Below are positions 50,906 to 59,797 of a stretch of DNA of 64,000 bases, one piece after another. Each line of letters begins with the position of its first letter. Position 1 is the stretch's first letter. Source of the DNA: Haloarcula ordinaria (GTDB lineage: Archaea; Halobacteriota; Halobacteria; Halobacteriales; Haloarculaceae); assembly GCF_029338275.1 (NCBI RefSeq), contig NZ_CP119789.1, forward strand, positions 2,790,001 through 2,854,000, given 5' to 3'. A program made the translations under genes and the position numbers. The notes under the pieces are model-generated. The model was given only the letters and a program-made list of their open reading frames with translations, had not been told where the DNA came from and made no database searches.

Positions 50906-51961
50906 TCAGTACTCGTGGAGAGGGCGTCGCCGGATTCGACGCCGGAGGTCGCCGAGCACCGGGTCCGCGTCGCCGTCGAACTGCTGGCAGACGGCGTGGA
51001 CCTCCTCGCGGGTTATCTTGACGTTGCCCTCGCGGATGACATCGGCCGGCCGGGTCCGCAGTTCGCGGATTGTCCCGACGGCCAGCAGGAAGGGGATGGC
51101 CCACGCCGAGAGCGTGTTCCCGCGGGAGATGGGCATCGCCTCGAGCCACGCCTGCGCGCCGTCCAGGTACTGCTCGGCGCGTCCCGTGACGGCCTCGATG
51201 ACGGGGACGAGCGAGTCGACGTTGCCGCCCTTCCCCACGTCGCTGTGGTCCAGTCCCTGGTCGTCGAGCAGTTCGAGCGGGAGGTAGACGTTGTTCTCTT
51301 CCTCCATGTCGGTCGCGGCGTCCTTCGCGACGTTGACGAGCTGGAGCAGGAGGGCGAAGGCGCGGGCGTTCTCCTCCATCCGCGCCGCCTGGTCGTCGCT
51401 GGCGGCGTGCGTGAGCAGACCGGTGACGAGCGTGCCGACGGTGCCCGCGGCGTACCAGCAGTACTCCTCGAGCTCCTCTAAGGTCTTGATGCGGAGCCCA
51501 CCGTCGTCGGCGTAGCGGTCGACGAACATCGCCATCCCGTCGACGAGCTCGCGGACCGGGCCGCGGATGATATCCGTCGAGTCTCCCTCGAGCTGGCGGA
51601 ACACCCGGACGATGCGGGGCGCCTCGTCGACGACTTCCCAGTCCGCAGAGCGCGTCGCCGGGAGCCACTCGTCGACCTTCGAGCGGAAGGTCCGGACCGT
51701 CGTGTCCGAACTCGGGTCGAGGACGCGACTGTACGTCCGTAGCAACTCGGCCTGGGCACCCGGCGGGACGTGCCCGGCGTCTTCGATCGTATCCGCGACG
51801 CGACAGAGGAGATAGCCGACACAGATGTCCCGGGCCATCGGCTCGTCGAGTTCCGCGACTGTCAGACTAAACGTTCGCGAGACCCGGTGCACAGCGTCGT
51901 AACACCAATCGATGTCTTCCTGTGACGACCGGTCTGTTTGGTTCTGAGACATTCCCGACAT
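50906..51961 (-). CDS. Squalene synthase (farnesyl-diphosphate farnesyltransferase)
   Basis: 351 residues. The two aspartate-rich motifs are CRVADTIED (Asp57, Asp61) and VNVAKDAATDMEEE (Asp214, Asp218), which bind the diphosphates through magnesium. The LEEYCWYAAGTVG block and VSRTFSLTVAELD start are typical of squalene/phytoene synthases. The YCxYxAGxVG pattern and the VYLP segment favour squalene synthase, used in haloarchaea for squalene and membrane isoprenoids; phytoene synthase is not excluded. Confidence 0.83.
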   Translation of the reverse strand: MSGMSQNQTDRSSQEDIDWCYDAVHRVSRTFSLTVAELDEPMARDICVGYLLCRVADTIEDAGHVPPGAQAELLRTYSRVLDPSSDTTVRTFRSKVDEWLPATRSADWEVVDEAPRIVRVFRQLEGDSTDIIRGPVRELVDGMAMFVDRYADDGGLRIKTLEELEEYCWYAAGTVGTLVTGLLTHAASDDQAARMEENARAFALLLQLVNVAKDAATDMEEENNVYLPLELLDDQGLDHSDVGKGGNVDSLVPVIEAVTGRAEQYLDGAQAWLEAMPISRGNTLSAWAIPFLLAVGTIRELRTRPADVIREGNVKITREEVHAVCQQFDGDADPVLGDLRRRIRRRPLHEY

Positions 51962-52085
51962 CCGCGGTAAGGGTCACTGTACTAAAAAAGGGTTGGCTAT
52001 GGGCCGACCGGACCCGAAACAGCATCCCTAAATCGACGTAGTCCCAAGCGATGGACATGCCCGCAACGCACAGGAGGCTGAGCGA

Positions 52086-52316
52086 ATGAGCGACACCAGC
52101 CCACTCGTCCTCGGCCTGACCGTCGCCGCCGTCATCGTCGTCCCGGGGCTCGCAAACGGGTTCCTCGGCGCGCTGGGCTATCCGCTCGTCGGGAGCGCCG
52201 TCTGGGTACTGGGGTACGGCCTCGGTGTCGTCTTCATCTGGTACGAGTGGATTCGGCCGCTCGACATCAGCGCGCCCGAAGGCGTCTCCACCGGCGAAGA
52301 CCCCGCCGACGAGTGA
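52086..52316 (+). CDS. Small two-helix membrane protein
   Basis: 76 residues. Two hydrophobic helices (LVLGLTVAAVIVVPGLANGF, VGSAVWVLGYGLGVVFIWY) are joined by a short Gly-rich turn, followed by an acidic tail of about 20 residues. It lies alone between the squalene synthase and FtsZ-like genes. Many haloarchaeal genomes encode such proteins without known role. Confidence 0.65.
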   Translation: MSDTSPLVLGLTVAAVIVVPGLANGFLGALGYPLVGSAVWVLGYGLGVVFIWYEWIRPLDISAPEGVSTGEDPADE

Positions 52317-52475
52317 GCGAACTGGGCGAGAAGCACGACCGGCGGTCGCCGCCATAATTCAGAAGGCAGCGGCGCGCCGTGTCACCGCGTCGTGCTTTCT
52401 GTGCTGACTGTTCGTTTCGATGCGCAATACACCTTTATCGCTCCGGAGTCAGGGTTTGGATACGACGGACCACCT

Positions 52476-53405
52476 ATGAACGACGACTGGCCAGCGACGA
52501 CGCCGACCCACCCGCTCGTCGTCGTCGGCCACGGTGGCGTGCGCTCGGTGACAGCGTCGCTGGGGGCGATACCGGGAATCACGGCCAGCGACTCGATGCC
52601 GGCGCCCGCGACCAACGGCGACCGCGAGGCGGCCCACGCGGCGGTGACGATGTTCGTGACGGACCTCACGGAGACCATCCCGCCGGCGTGGCGCGACCGA
52701 CTGGCGAGACGGGACGGCCTGACGCTCGCGGTGGTCGCAGCGCCGGCGTCGGGCGACAGTCTGGACCCGACGACGGCACGGGCCGCCCAGTGGCTCCGCG
52801 GGTCGGTCGACGCGATGGTCGTCGTCGAGCCCGACCACCACGCTCACGGGATCCGCCAGGTGGTGACGACCTGCCACGAGATACTCTCGCGGCCGGGCGT
52901 CATCAACCTCGACCTGGCCGACATCGGCACCGTCCTCGGGAGCGGCCGGGTGGCCGCAATCACGACGGGCGCCACGCCGGAGACAGAAGACATGGCCGAG
53001 ACGGCCGTCAGCGCCGTCGAAGAAGCGCTCAGCGCACCGGCCGTCGACATCGGAGACTACACCGCCGTCCTGGTCAACCTGGTCGCCGGGAGCCAGCTGA
53101 CGGTGAGTTCGGCCGTCGAGGCCGTCGACGGCATCCAGGCGTCGGTGCCCGACGACGCCCACCTCATCTGGGGGACCGCCGTCGACGACTCGCTGTCGGA
53201 CGTCCACGCGCAGGTCGTCGCCGCCGGGAACCACTCGCCGACGTTCGACGCCATCGTCGAGCGCGCGAGTCACCCGGACCCCGGCCCGAACAACTGCCCG
53301 CGGTGTGGCGGCCACATCGCCGTCTACTCGCTGGGCGACCGGGAGACGCGCGCCTGTGAGGACTGCGGGTTCGCGGACACGCCCGGCGTGGACAGTCGGT
53401 CCTGA
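52476..53405 (+). CDS. Degenerate FtsZ/tubulin-superfamily protein with C-terminal zinc ribbon
   Basis: 309 residues from the ATG at 52476. The order of elements follows FtsZ: an N-terminal VVVGHGGVRSV strand-loop, a VVVEPDHHAHGIRQV region, then GVINLDLADIGTVLGSG matching the T7-synergy segment, the VSAVEEALSAPAVDI block and AVLVNLVAGSQLTVSSAVEA of the C-terminal domain. The tubulin signature GGGTGTG is missing, so GTP hydrolysis is doubtful. A CPRCGGH and CEDCGFAD zinc ribbon follows at the C-terminus. It could act as a regulator or scaffold for real FtsZ or CetZ filaments. Confidence 0.7.
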   Translation: MNDDWPATTPTHPLVVVGHGGVRSVTASLGAIPGITASDSMPAPATNGDREAAHAAVTMFVTDLTETIPPAWRDRLARRDGLTLAVVAAPASGDSLDPTTARAAQWLRGSVDAMVVVEPDHHAHGIRQVVTTCHEILSRPGVINLDLADIGTVLGSGRVAAITTGATPETEDMAETAVSAVEEALSAPAVDIGDYTAVLVNLVAGSQLTVSSAVEAVDGIQASVPDDAHLIWGTAVDDSLSDVHAQVVAAGNHSPTFDAIVERASHPDPGPNNCPRCGGHIAVYSLGDRETRACEDCGFADTPGVDSRS

Positions 53406-53481
53406 GGCACGCCTGGCGGTTCTCTGTCGTCGGTGTCCGCTACTCGGTGGTCACTCAGCGTCGAAGAATCAGTCCCACACC

Positions 53482-53619
53482 CTACGAGACGCGCGCGTGT
53501 CGAGCGGCGGGCTTCCAGTCGATTATCGTCTCGTGGCACGTCGGGCAGACGAGCTCGGTCAGCTTGGTCGTCTCGTCGTTGTATGTCATTCTCGTCCCGC
53601 AGTGCGGACAGTGTGTCAT
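53482..53619 (-). CDS. 45-residue zinc-ribbon microprotein
   Basis: Starts at the ATG at 53617-53619 and ends at the TAG at 53482-53484. It encodes MTHCPHCGTRMTY, a short linker and LVCPTCHETIIDW, giving four cysteines in two CPxC pairs, then a basic tail. TATA-like CTTATAAAC (53640-53648) is placed about 25 bases upstream. This is a typical haloarchaeal zinc-finger microprotein. Confidence 0.72.
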   Translation of the reverse strand: MTHCPHCGTRMTYNDETTKLTELVCPTCHETIIDWKPAARHARVS

Positions 53620-53700
53620 TACAATTTATTATAGATTATCCTGCCTTATAAACATGGAGCTCCTACCGTCCCGTCAGTGGGCGAAAACACGCGCTCCGTG

Positions 53701-55653
53701 CTACTCTTCGACGACCTGTCGAGGGGCGGCAGCGACGTCGAGGCCGCGAGCTTCGATGATTGCAGAGAGACACTCGTCGTCCATCAGCCGCACGTCCGCT
53801 TCGCTCGCGGTTCTGGAGACGTCCCCCCCGATACGGCCGGATGTGGCGAACATCACCGCGTCGAGTTCCGACCGCTCGCCGCGGACGTCGACACAGGTCT
53901 CGATGGGGTCGGCCTCGACGAGGCGGTCGTCGGGCCGGTGATCGACGACCACGGCCATCGCCTCGTGCGTCGGGTCCGACCGCTCGGCCAGCAGGTCGTA
54001 TGCTGCTGGCTCGGCCTCGGCCACCCCCCAGCCCGACCCTTCGAGGACGTCCGTCACCGTCTCGACGAACGCCGACCGGTCGAGCGACCGGAGGTGGGCG
54101 GCGATTGAGTGTTCGTCGTCGCGTTCGCCGGTCGGTTCCGGGGCGTCGCCGGACTCGACGGCGTCTATCGCCGCCTCGATGTCGCTTTTCTCGTCCGGGT
54201 CAGTCATCTCCGCTTCGGTCACCGTCGACGCGTCGTCCTCGGCCTCGTCCGGCTCGGCCGCCCCGATGGTCGCCTCGACGTCGTACTCGGGTTCGAGGTC
54301 GGACTCGATGCGGTCGGGAACGTCCTCACCCGCCAGCGCCGCCTCGGTCCGTTCGACGCGCTGGTCGAGCGCTTCGAGTTCGGTCTCCAGGTGTGTGACT
54401 GCGTCGGGGTAGCAGTCGCGGGCCGTCGTCAATGCCGCCTCGTACTTCTCGCGGGCGTCCGCGTACTCCTCGAGGGCCGCCTCGTACTGTTCGGCGTCGG
54501 CGAACCAGTCGCCGGCGCTCATCGCGTCGCTGGCGACGTCCCGGCGGGCGGCCGTGAGGTTCTCGGCGACGACGCGCAGTCGCTCTCGAATCTTCGAAGG
54601 CGCACCGGCGAAGCGCCGTTCGTCTGCGCCCCAATCGACCTGCAGCGCGGTCCGGTAGTGGTCGAGCGCTTCGGCCCAGTGCTCGGCCGCCTGGTCCGAC
54701 TTGTCGGCGGCGGCGGCCTCGTTGTCCGCGGCGACGGCCTTCCGGAGCGGGGACTGTTCGAGCTGTTCGATGAGCGTGTCGAGGCGGTTGCGCTCGGCGA
54801 GTATCTCGTCGATGTCGGCCAGGTGCCGGTCGAGCGAGAGGACGGCCCGGTACTCGTCGCGAGCGCGTTCGTAGGCGTCGTAGGCCGCCTCGTACTCGTC
54901 GGCCCGCCAGCGGGCCTCACCCTCGTCTCTGGCGTTCCGGGCGCGACCGAGGCGAATCGCGGAGAGCGTCCGCAGACAGCGCTCACGGACCACCTCGACC
55001 CGGCAGGCCATCGCGTCCCCCTCTCGGTCGACGTTGAACTCGCTGGCCGTCGAACTGGCCCGCTCCAGGAGCGTACTCGCTCGCTTCGCCGCGGTCAGTG
55101 CGGCATCGTTCGACCCGTTGTTCCGCAACTCGTTTGCCTGCACCAGCTCCCGCTTGACGTCGTCGAGCGTGTTCTCGACGTGTATCCACTTCTGTGCCGC
55201 GTCGTCGAGGTAGCGTGTCACGGCCTCCAGTCCGTCGCGTTCACAGTGGATGTACCATCGGGTTCCGCCGGCGCGGTAGAAGGTGAGTCGCCCGTGTCTG
55301 AGACTTGAGTCGCTGTCGACCGTCTCGATCTCGGCGAACGGAACCGCGAACTGCCTGTCCCCGCCGTCGGAGTCGGTGCCACCCACCAGGACCACGACCC
55401 GTCTGTCGGTCAAGACGGCGATGGTCTGATAACCGCTTCCGGGCCGGATGTGTTCGGTCGTGCCGTCGGATTCCACCGTGACCCCGTTCTTCGAGTTCGT
55501 GATGACGTACTGCGGCGTCTCGTCGGCCTCGATCGCCGACACGGCGGGCTTCTCCCGGAGATACCCCGTGGACAGGAACCCACCCTGTCCGGTGCTGGTG
55601 AGCACGTCGGGGTACGACCCACCTAAATTATCTAAATTGATAATTTGACCCAT
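53701..55653 (-). CDS. Large protein with PH-like, helical-repeat and Mrr-like domains
   Basis: 650 residues. Residues about 40-150 look like a bacterial PH/GRAM-type domain (AVLTDRRVVVLVGG, VPFAEIETVDSDSSLRHGRL). Residues 155-460 are long helices with coiled-coil and TPR-like repeats (EYEAAYDAYERARDEYRAVL, QYEAALEEYADAREKYEAAL). An acidic linker follows. The last 130 residues resemble a restriction-endonuclease/Mrr fold (FVETVTDVLEGSGWGV, then VMFATSGRIGGDVSRTASEA), but the usual catalytic QxK is replaced by VVVDHRP, so nuclease activity is uncertain. Membrane binding coupled to nucleic-acid recognition is one possibility. Confidence 0.65.
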   Translation of the reverse strand: MGQIINLDNLGGSYPDVLTSTGQGGFLSTGYLREKPAVSAIEADETPQYVITNSKNGVTVESDGTTEHIRPGSGYQTIAVLTDRRVVVLVGGTDSDGGDRQFAVPFAEIETVDSDSSLRHGRLTFYRAGGTRWYIHCERDGLEAVTRYLDDAAQKWIHVENTLDDVKRELVQANELRNNGSNDAALTAAKRASTLLERASSTASEFNVDREGDAMACRVEVVRERCLRTLSAIRLGRARNARDEGEARWRADEYEAAYDAYERARDEYRAVLSLDRHLADIDEILAERNRLDTLIEQLEQSPLRKAVAADNEAAAADKSDQAAEHWAEALDHYRTALQVDWGADERRFAGAPSKIRERLRVVAENLTAARRDVASDAMSAGDWFADAEQYEAALEEYADAREKYEAALTTARDCYPDAVTHLETELEALDQRVERTEAALAGEDVPDRIESDLEPEYDVEATIGAAEPDEAEDDASTVTEAEMTDPDEKSDIEAAIDAVESGDAPEPTGERDDEHSIAAHLRSLDRSAFVETVTDVLEGSGWGVAEAEPAAYDLLAERSDPTHEAMAVVVDHRPDDRLVEADPIETCVDVRGERSELDAVMFATSGRIGGDVSRTASEADVRLMDDECLSAIIEARGLDVAAAPRQVVEE

Positions 55654-55865
55654 TGTGAAATCCTACTACGTCGGGTACTATGATTCTCACGTATTGATTC
55701 TGAAATCTCTGTCGTAATATTAACCGACGACTGATTACGTCCATATCACGAGCGAGAGACCGGGTCGTCCACCCCGAGACCCGCGACGGCAGGAGCGAGG
55801 TGTCTGTCGCGGGACAGACGCTCGTCTGACTGACCTTTACCTATCAGGTTTCAGTATCGAAACTC

Positions 55866-56072
55866 ATGCCCCGGATACGACTGGACCCGCCGAAGTTCGA
55901 ACGGTCGACCGACGCCGCTGGGGGCGACCGAGCGAACGGCAAAGCGAGCGACAACGCCGTCGCGCGAATCGACACAGAGGTGTTCAGGACGCTCTCGGAG
56001 ACGCCGGGCCTCGAGCAATGCGGACTCCGGCCGCGCATCGACCGCTGGCTGGAGTGCTGGAGCGACGTCTAG
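55866..56072 (+). CDS. Possible small protein convergent to the salactin-like gene
   Basis: 68 residues, mixed charge (MPRIRLDPPKFERSTD, then VARIDTEVFRTLSETPGL). A weak TATA (TTTACCTAT) lies about 30 bases upstream of the ATG. The stop overlaps the 3' end of the actin-like gene by four bases on the opposite strand. It may be real, but has no recognised family. Confidence 0.4.
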   Translation: MPRIRLDPPKFERSTDAAGGDRANGKASDNAVARIDTEVFRTLSETPGLEQCGLRPRIDRWLECWSDV

Positions 56073-57133
56073 CTGTTCTCGACCAGCCGGGTCGCGATGC
56101 GCTGTGCGCCGATGGTCGGTGCCACGTCCGGCTGGTCGGCCGCCGTCGCCTCAACGTCGCGGTTGAGCTCCTCGCTGAGGCGTTCCTCGAACTCGTCGAC
56201 GATACCGGGGATACAGGCCATCCCGCCCGTGAGGACGACGGGGCGGTCGAGCGCCAGCTTGTACACTTTCATGTAGTCGTTCGCGAGTTCCGGCAGGAAC
56301 GTGTTCGCGAGTTCGTCGACCACGTCGTCCAAGTACTCGTCGACGGCGTCCATCACCGACCGCTCGATGGTGAACTCGTGTGAGCCGCCGCCGGGTTGCT
56401 GGATGATGTCCGTGAACGGTTCGAAGTCGACGAAGTCGGCGTGTTCCTCCTTGTACTCGCGGGCGGTCTGGGTGTCGATGTTCACCCGGCCCTGGGTCTC
56501 CTCCTCGACGTAGTTGGCGATCATCCGGTCGACCTCGTTGCCCGTGACGGCACCGGTCGTGAACGGCGAGAGCTGCTCGCCGCGCCGATAGGCCGACGCT
56601 TCGAGGTTCGTCGAGCCCATGTTCACGGCCACGAATATCTCGTCGATGGCCTCCAGGTCGTCCCCGAAGGCCGGAATCGAGCCACACAGCGACTCGGGGT
56701 AGCTCTCGACGAGTTCCAGGCCGATGGAGGACCCCTCGATGACCGACCGGAGGTTCTCCAGCCCGGTCGGGTTGTCGATGGTCGGAATCGCGTAGACGAC
56801 CCCGCTGTCGGCCGGGAGGTCGTTCTCCTCGATGAGCGCCTCGAAGAACGTCTCGGTCATCTCGGCCCGCTCGGCGTCCTCGGGGAGTCCGGACCGGAGC
56901 ATGTACTGGACGCGGTCGGGGTACTCCCGGGCGGCCTCCTCGCCGTAGAGGATCTTCTCCTCGCCGGTGAGGGCGTCCTCGTAGGTCGCCATGCACGTCA
57001 GCGTCTTGATAATTCGCTGGTCGGTACCGTGGTCGTCCGGGAGCGCGATGACCGTCCGCGTGCTGCCGAGTTTGACCCCGATCGGCACCACCCCGCTGGC
57101 ATCGTCCGTCCCGTCAGCGTCGTCGTCACTCAT
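56069..57133 (-). CDS. Salactin-like actin-fold ATPase
   Basis: 354 residues. Actin-superfamily blocks are present: VVPIGVKLGSTRTVIALP (phosphate 1), YAIPTIDNPTGLENLRSVIE, DEIFVAVNMGSTNLEASAY (phosphate 2 region) and the adenosine block VVLTGGMACIPGIVDEFEER. The sequence resembles salactin of Halobacterium, a dynamically unstable filament at cell poles. The neighbourhood of ParA and CheW genes suggests a cell-pole or motility-related role. It might instead be a distinct FtsA/StbA-like family member. Confidence 0.72.
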   Translation of the reverse strand: MSDDDADGTDDASGVVPIGVKLGSTRTVIALPDDHGTDQRIIKTLTCMATYEDALTGEEKILYGEEAAREYPDRVQYMLRSGLPEDAERAEMTETFFEALIEENDLPADSGVVYAIPTIDNPTGLENLRSVIEGSSIGLELVESYPESLCGSIPAFGDDLEAIDEIFVAVNMGSTNLEASAYRRGEQLSPFTTGAVTGNEVDRMIANYVEEETQGRVNIDTQTAREYKEEHADFVDFEPFTDIIQQPGGGSHEFTIERSVMDAVDEYLDDVVDELANTFLPELANDYMKVYKLALDRPVVLTGGMACIPGIVDEFEERLSEELNRDVEATAADQPDVAPTIGAQRIATRLVENS

Positions 57134-57215
57134 GTACGGTGGCGTCTTGACGCCGGGTCGGTATATAACCTCACGTCAAGAATCAGCAGTGATAAACCCG
57201 CAGTCTCCGGCCGCG

Positions 57216-57713
57216 TCAGTCCATCGCGGTCAGCTTGGCGATGTAGACCAGACTCAGCATGTGGTCGTCGACGCTCAGCTCGTTGCCGTCGTTGGTCGCC
57301 GACTCGTCGATACCGAGCAGGTAATCCGACAGGTCCGACTGGACCTCCTCGGTGAGCCAGTCGATGTCGGCGTAGTAGTCGAGCGCCTCGTCGGCCCCCT
57401 GGTAGCCCGAGTGCATCAACAGGAACTCGAGCCACTCGAAGACGACGAACTCGGCGGCGTAGTTCTCCGGGAGCGCCGCGAGGTACGGTTTCTCCTCCGG
57501 TTCGCCGCCGAGGAAGGGGAGCAGTTCGCGATACAGCCCGGCGCGGAAGGAGCTCCCCGCGAGCATGTCCTCTTCGGCCCCGTCGAGGCCGATATCGAGG
57601 TTCGATGGGTCCGGGACGTCGTCGTCGTCAGCCAGCCCGTTGTCCCGGTCGTCGCGCTGTCGGGCCATCTTGCGCAACTCGTCTAGGTCGTAGTCGCGCG
57701 GGTTTATCGTCAT
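57216..57713 (-). CDS. Archaellum FlaD/E-domain protein
   Basis: 165 residues from the ATG at 57711-57713. It begins TINPRDYDLDELRKMAR, a short basic helix on an otherwise acidic protein, and then has a FlaD/E domain: KPYLAALPENYAAEFVVFEW, LDYYADIDWLTEEVQSDL and SVDDHMLSLVYIAKL. In archaea FlaCDE proteins link the archaellum motor to the chemotaxis system. It is divergent from the ParA gene and upstream of the actin-like gene on the same strand. The gene is outside the usual archaellum cluster as far as this window shows. Confidence 0.75.
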   Translation of the reverse strand: MTINPRDYDLDELRKMARQRDDRDNGLADDDDVPDPSNLDIGLDGAEEDMLAGSSFRAGLYRELLPFLGGEPEEKPYLAALPENYAAEFVVFEWLEFLLMHSGYQGADEALDYYADIDWLTEEVQSDLSDYLLGIDESATNDGNELSVDDHMLSLVYIAKLTAMD

Positions 57714-57845
57714 GTGACAGCAGTATTCCGCCTGCTCCGTCATAAACCTTGCACACCGTCTGACTGCCGTCTGACGGGCTCAACGCGGTGATTCGCCGGT
57801 ATCCGTTCGCCCGCACCGAGTTACGCGGATGATAATCGGGGGCGT

Positions 57846-57857
57846 GTTTTTATATTG
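57846..57857 (+). promoter_or_regulatory. TATA box of the parA-cheW operon
   Basis: TTTTTATATTGG lies about 35 bases before the ATG at 57888. The region between 57714 and 57887 is a divergent promoter for the FlaD/E-domain gene and this operon. Confidence 0.5.
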
Positions 57858-57887
57858 GGTGAGGGCCGAGAATCGCCTAGTTGGACG

Positions 57888-58784
57888 ATGAGTCGGCACC
57901 ACGACGCCGGTCCGGCCCGAATCTGCGTGACCAACGCGAAGGGCGGGACCGGGAAGACGACGGTCGCGATCAACGTAGCCGGCGCGCTGAACGACCGGGG
58001 CCACGACGTCCTCTTCGTCGACCTCGACCCCCAGGGGAACGCGACGGAGGGGCTGGGGCTGGTCGAGGCGTACGACGCCGAGCCGCCGACGCTGTTCGAC
58101 GCGCTGACCCGCGACCCCACCCTCCTGGGGAGCCTCGTGGTCGAACACGAGGAGATGGACGTCGTCCCGTCGAGCATCGACATGCTCCAGGCCGAACACG
58201 AGCTGACGATAGCGGACCTCGTCGCCCGCGCCCGCTCGGAGGACCGTGACGTCGACCCGGCGGCGCTGGCGTCGTTCGGGTTCAACGTCACACCGGCCAC
58301 CGTCGAGGGGACCCACGCGCTCGACACGCTCGACCGGGCGCTCTCGACCGTCGAGTCTGGCTACGACTACGTGATAATCGACTCGCCGCCGTTCTACGGG
58401 AAACTCACGGATACGGGCGTGTTCGCCGCCCGGCACATCCTCGTCCCGGCGCTGGCGGAGGCGACCTCCGAGCGGGCCATCGAACTGCTGATGGACCAGA
58501 TGGCCGCACTGGAGCGCCAGACCGGCATCAGCGTCGAGACGGTCGGCGTTGTCGCGAACCGCATCGAGACCACCTCGGAAGACGAGATGATGCTCGAGTG
58601 GTTCGACCTGGCGTTCCCGGACAGTCCCGTCTGGCAAGTCCGCAAGCGCGTGGCGCTCCAGCGGGCCTACACCGCCGGGAACTCCGTGTTCGCGGTCGAG
58701 GAGCACTGTGATATGGCCAGCGTCTTCGCGGACATCGCGGACGCCTTCGACGAGCAGTTCGGATACACCGAGGTGACAGCATGA
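57888..58784 (+). CDS. ParA-family ATPase
   Basis: 298 residues from the ATG at 57888. The deviant Walker A motif is NAKGGTGKTTVAINVAG (residues 16-32), the second conserved Asp is in VLFVDLDPQGNATEGLG, and the switch region is VIIDSPPFYGKLTDTG. The protein is a Soj/ParA-type ATPase that forms ATP-dependent dimers and moves cargo over the nucleoid. No parB or parS is evident nearby. Its stop codon overlaps the cheW start (ATGA), so the cargo may be the chemotaxis machinery rather than DNA. Confidence 0.88.
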   Translation: MSRHHDAGPARICVTNAKGGTGKTTVAINVAGALNDRGHDVLFVDLDPQGNATEGLGLVEAYDAEPPTLFDALTRDPTLLGSLVVEHEEMDVVPSSIDMLQAEHELTIADLVARARSEDRDVDPAALASFGFNVTPATVEGTHALDTLDRALSTVESGYDYVIIDSPPFYGKLTDTGVFAARHILVPALAEATSERAIELLMDQMAALERQTGISVETVGVVANRIETTSEDEMMLEWFDLAFPDSPVWQVRKRVALQRAYTAGNSVFAVEEHCDMASVFADIADAFDEQFGYTEVTA

Positions 58785-59731
58785 GTGACGACGACCGCAT
58801 GGACAGAGCAGAGCGCATCCGCAAGATGCGCGAGGGGAACCGGGCGGAGACCGACGGCGCGGCGGCCGACGATGCGTCGACTGACGGCGAGCAGCGCGGT
58901 GCGGCCGCGTCGGCTCCTGGCGAGACGGCACCGACCGGCGACCAGCAGAACGGTGCGGACGGTCCGACCGACGAGTCAGCGGCAGGCGGAGCGGAGCCGG
59001 CACCTGAACCCGAGGAGTCGGTGACCGGCGACGGGACGTCCGACGCGATGGCGGCGGCCCAGCGGGCCGCACAGTCCGCTGCGGAAGTGACCGGCGGACC
59101 CACCGATACGACGGCCCAAACTACCGAGACCCTCCAGCAGGCGGAGCAGCCGACAGACACGCCCGCTCAGCGTCCCGCCGGCGTCGAGCTCCCGGACCAA
59201 CAGGCCGTCGAAGCGGCCATGGCGGCGAGCGACGCCACGGAGACGGAGGGAGCGGCGAGCGCCGCGGCCACGGACGACGAGTCGACGCAGTCCGAGGAAC
59301 TCGTCCGCGTCCTGGAGTTCGCCCTGGGTGAGGAGTACTACTGCCTCGACATCGAGTACGTCGAGGAGATCGTCAAGCGCGACGACGTGACGCGGGTGCC
59401 CAACACCGACGCCTACGTCGAGGGTGTCGTCGACCTCCGGGGCCAGATTACGACGATTCTCGACCCCAAGTCGATGATGGACATCGACGACGAGGGCGAC
59501 CAGAACCTCGTCGTCGTCTTCGACCCGGAGATGTTCGAAGAGCAGGGCGCCGTCGGCTGGATCGTCGACGAGGTCCGGCAGGTCTCGCCGGTCGCCGAGT
59601 CGGAGGTCAACAGCCCCCCGGTCGACGCGGACTACATCAACGGCGTCGTCGACAGGGAGGACCGCGACCAGTTCGTCATCTGGGTCGAACCGGACGACGC
59701 GCTGGCGGCGGCGACCGCAGAGGACGACTGA
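58781..59731 (+). CDS. CheW with long disordered N-terminal extension
   Basis: 316 residues, about twice the usual CheW length. The first 19 residues contain a basic helix (MDRAERIRKMREGNR). Residues 20-165 are a low-complexity Ala/Thr/Gly/Glu linker. The CheW fold occupies about 170-310: VRVLEFALGEEYYCLDIEYV, VVDLRGQITTILDPKSMM and FVIWVEPDDAL. The protein scaffolds CheA and receptors in chemosensory arrays. It is translationally coupled to a ParA ATPase. The N-terminal basic peptide resembles peptides that stimulate ParA-type ATPases. Confidence 0.82.
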   Translation: MSDDDRMDRAERIRKMREGNRAETDGAAADDASTDGEQRGAAASAPGETAPTGDQQNGADGPTDESAAGGAEPAPEPEESVTGDGTSDAMAAAQRAAQSAAEVTGGPTDTTAQTTETLQQAEQPTDTPAQRPAGVELPDQQAVEAAMAASDATETEGAASAAATDDESTQSEELVRVLEFALGEEYYCLDIEYVEEIVKRDDVTRVPNTDAYVEGVVDLRGQITTILDPKSMMDIDDEGDQNLVVVFDPEMFEEQGAVGWIVDEVRQVSPVAESEVNSPPVDADYINGVVDREDRDQFVIWVEPDDALAAATAEDD

Positions 59732-59797
59732 ACGACCACCGGGGCTCGAAGCAGGTCAGTCACGGCCGCTCTCTGACGACGGAGTGTAAACGGTCAG

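Noticed and set aside
58781..59300. Frameshift or fusion error as the cause of the long CheW N-terminus
   Set aside because: The linker is continuous, acidic and low-complexity, and the start overlaps the parA stop in a typical operon fashion, so the extension appears genuine.
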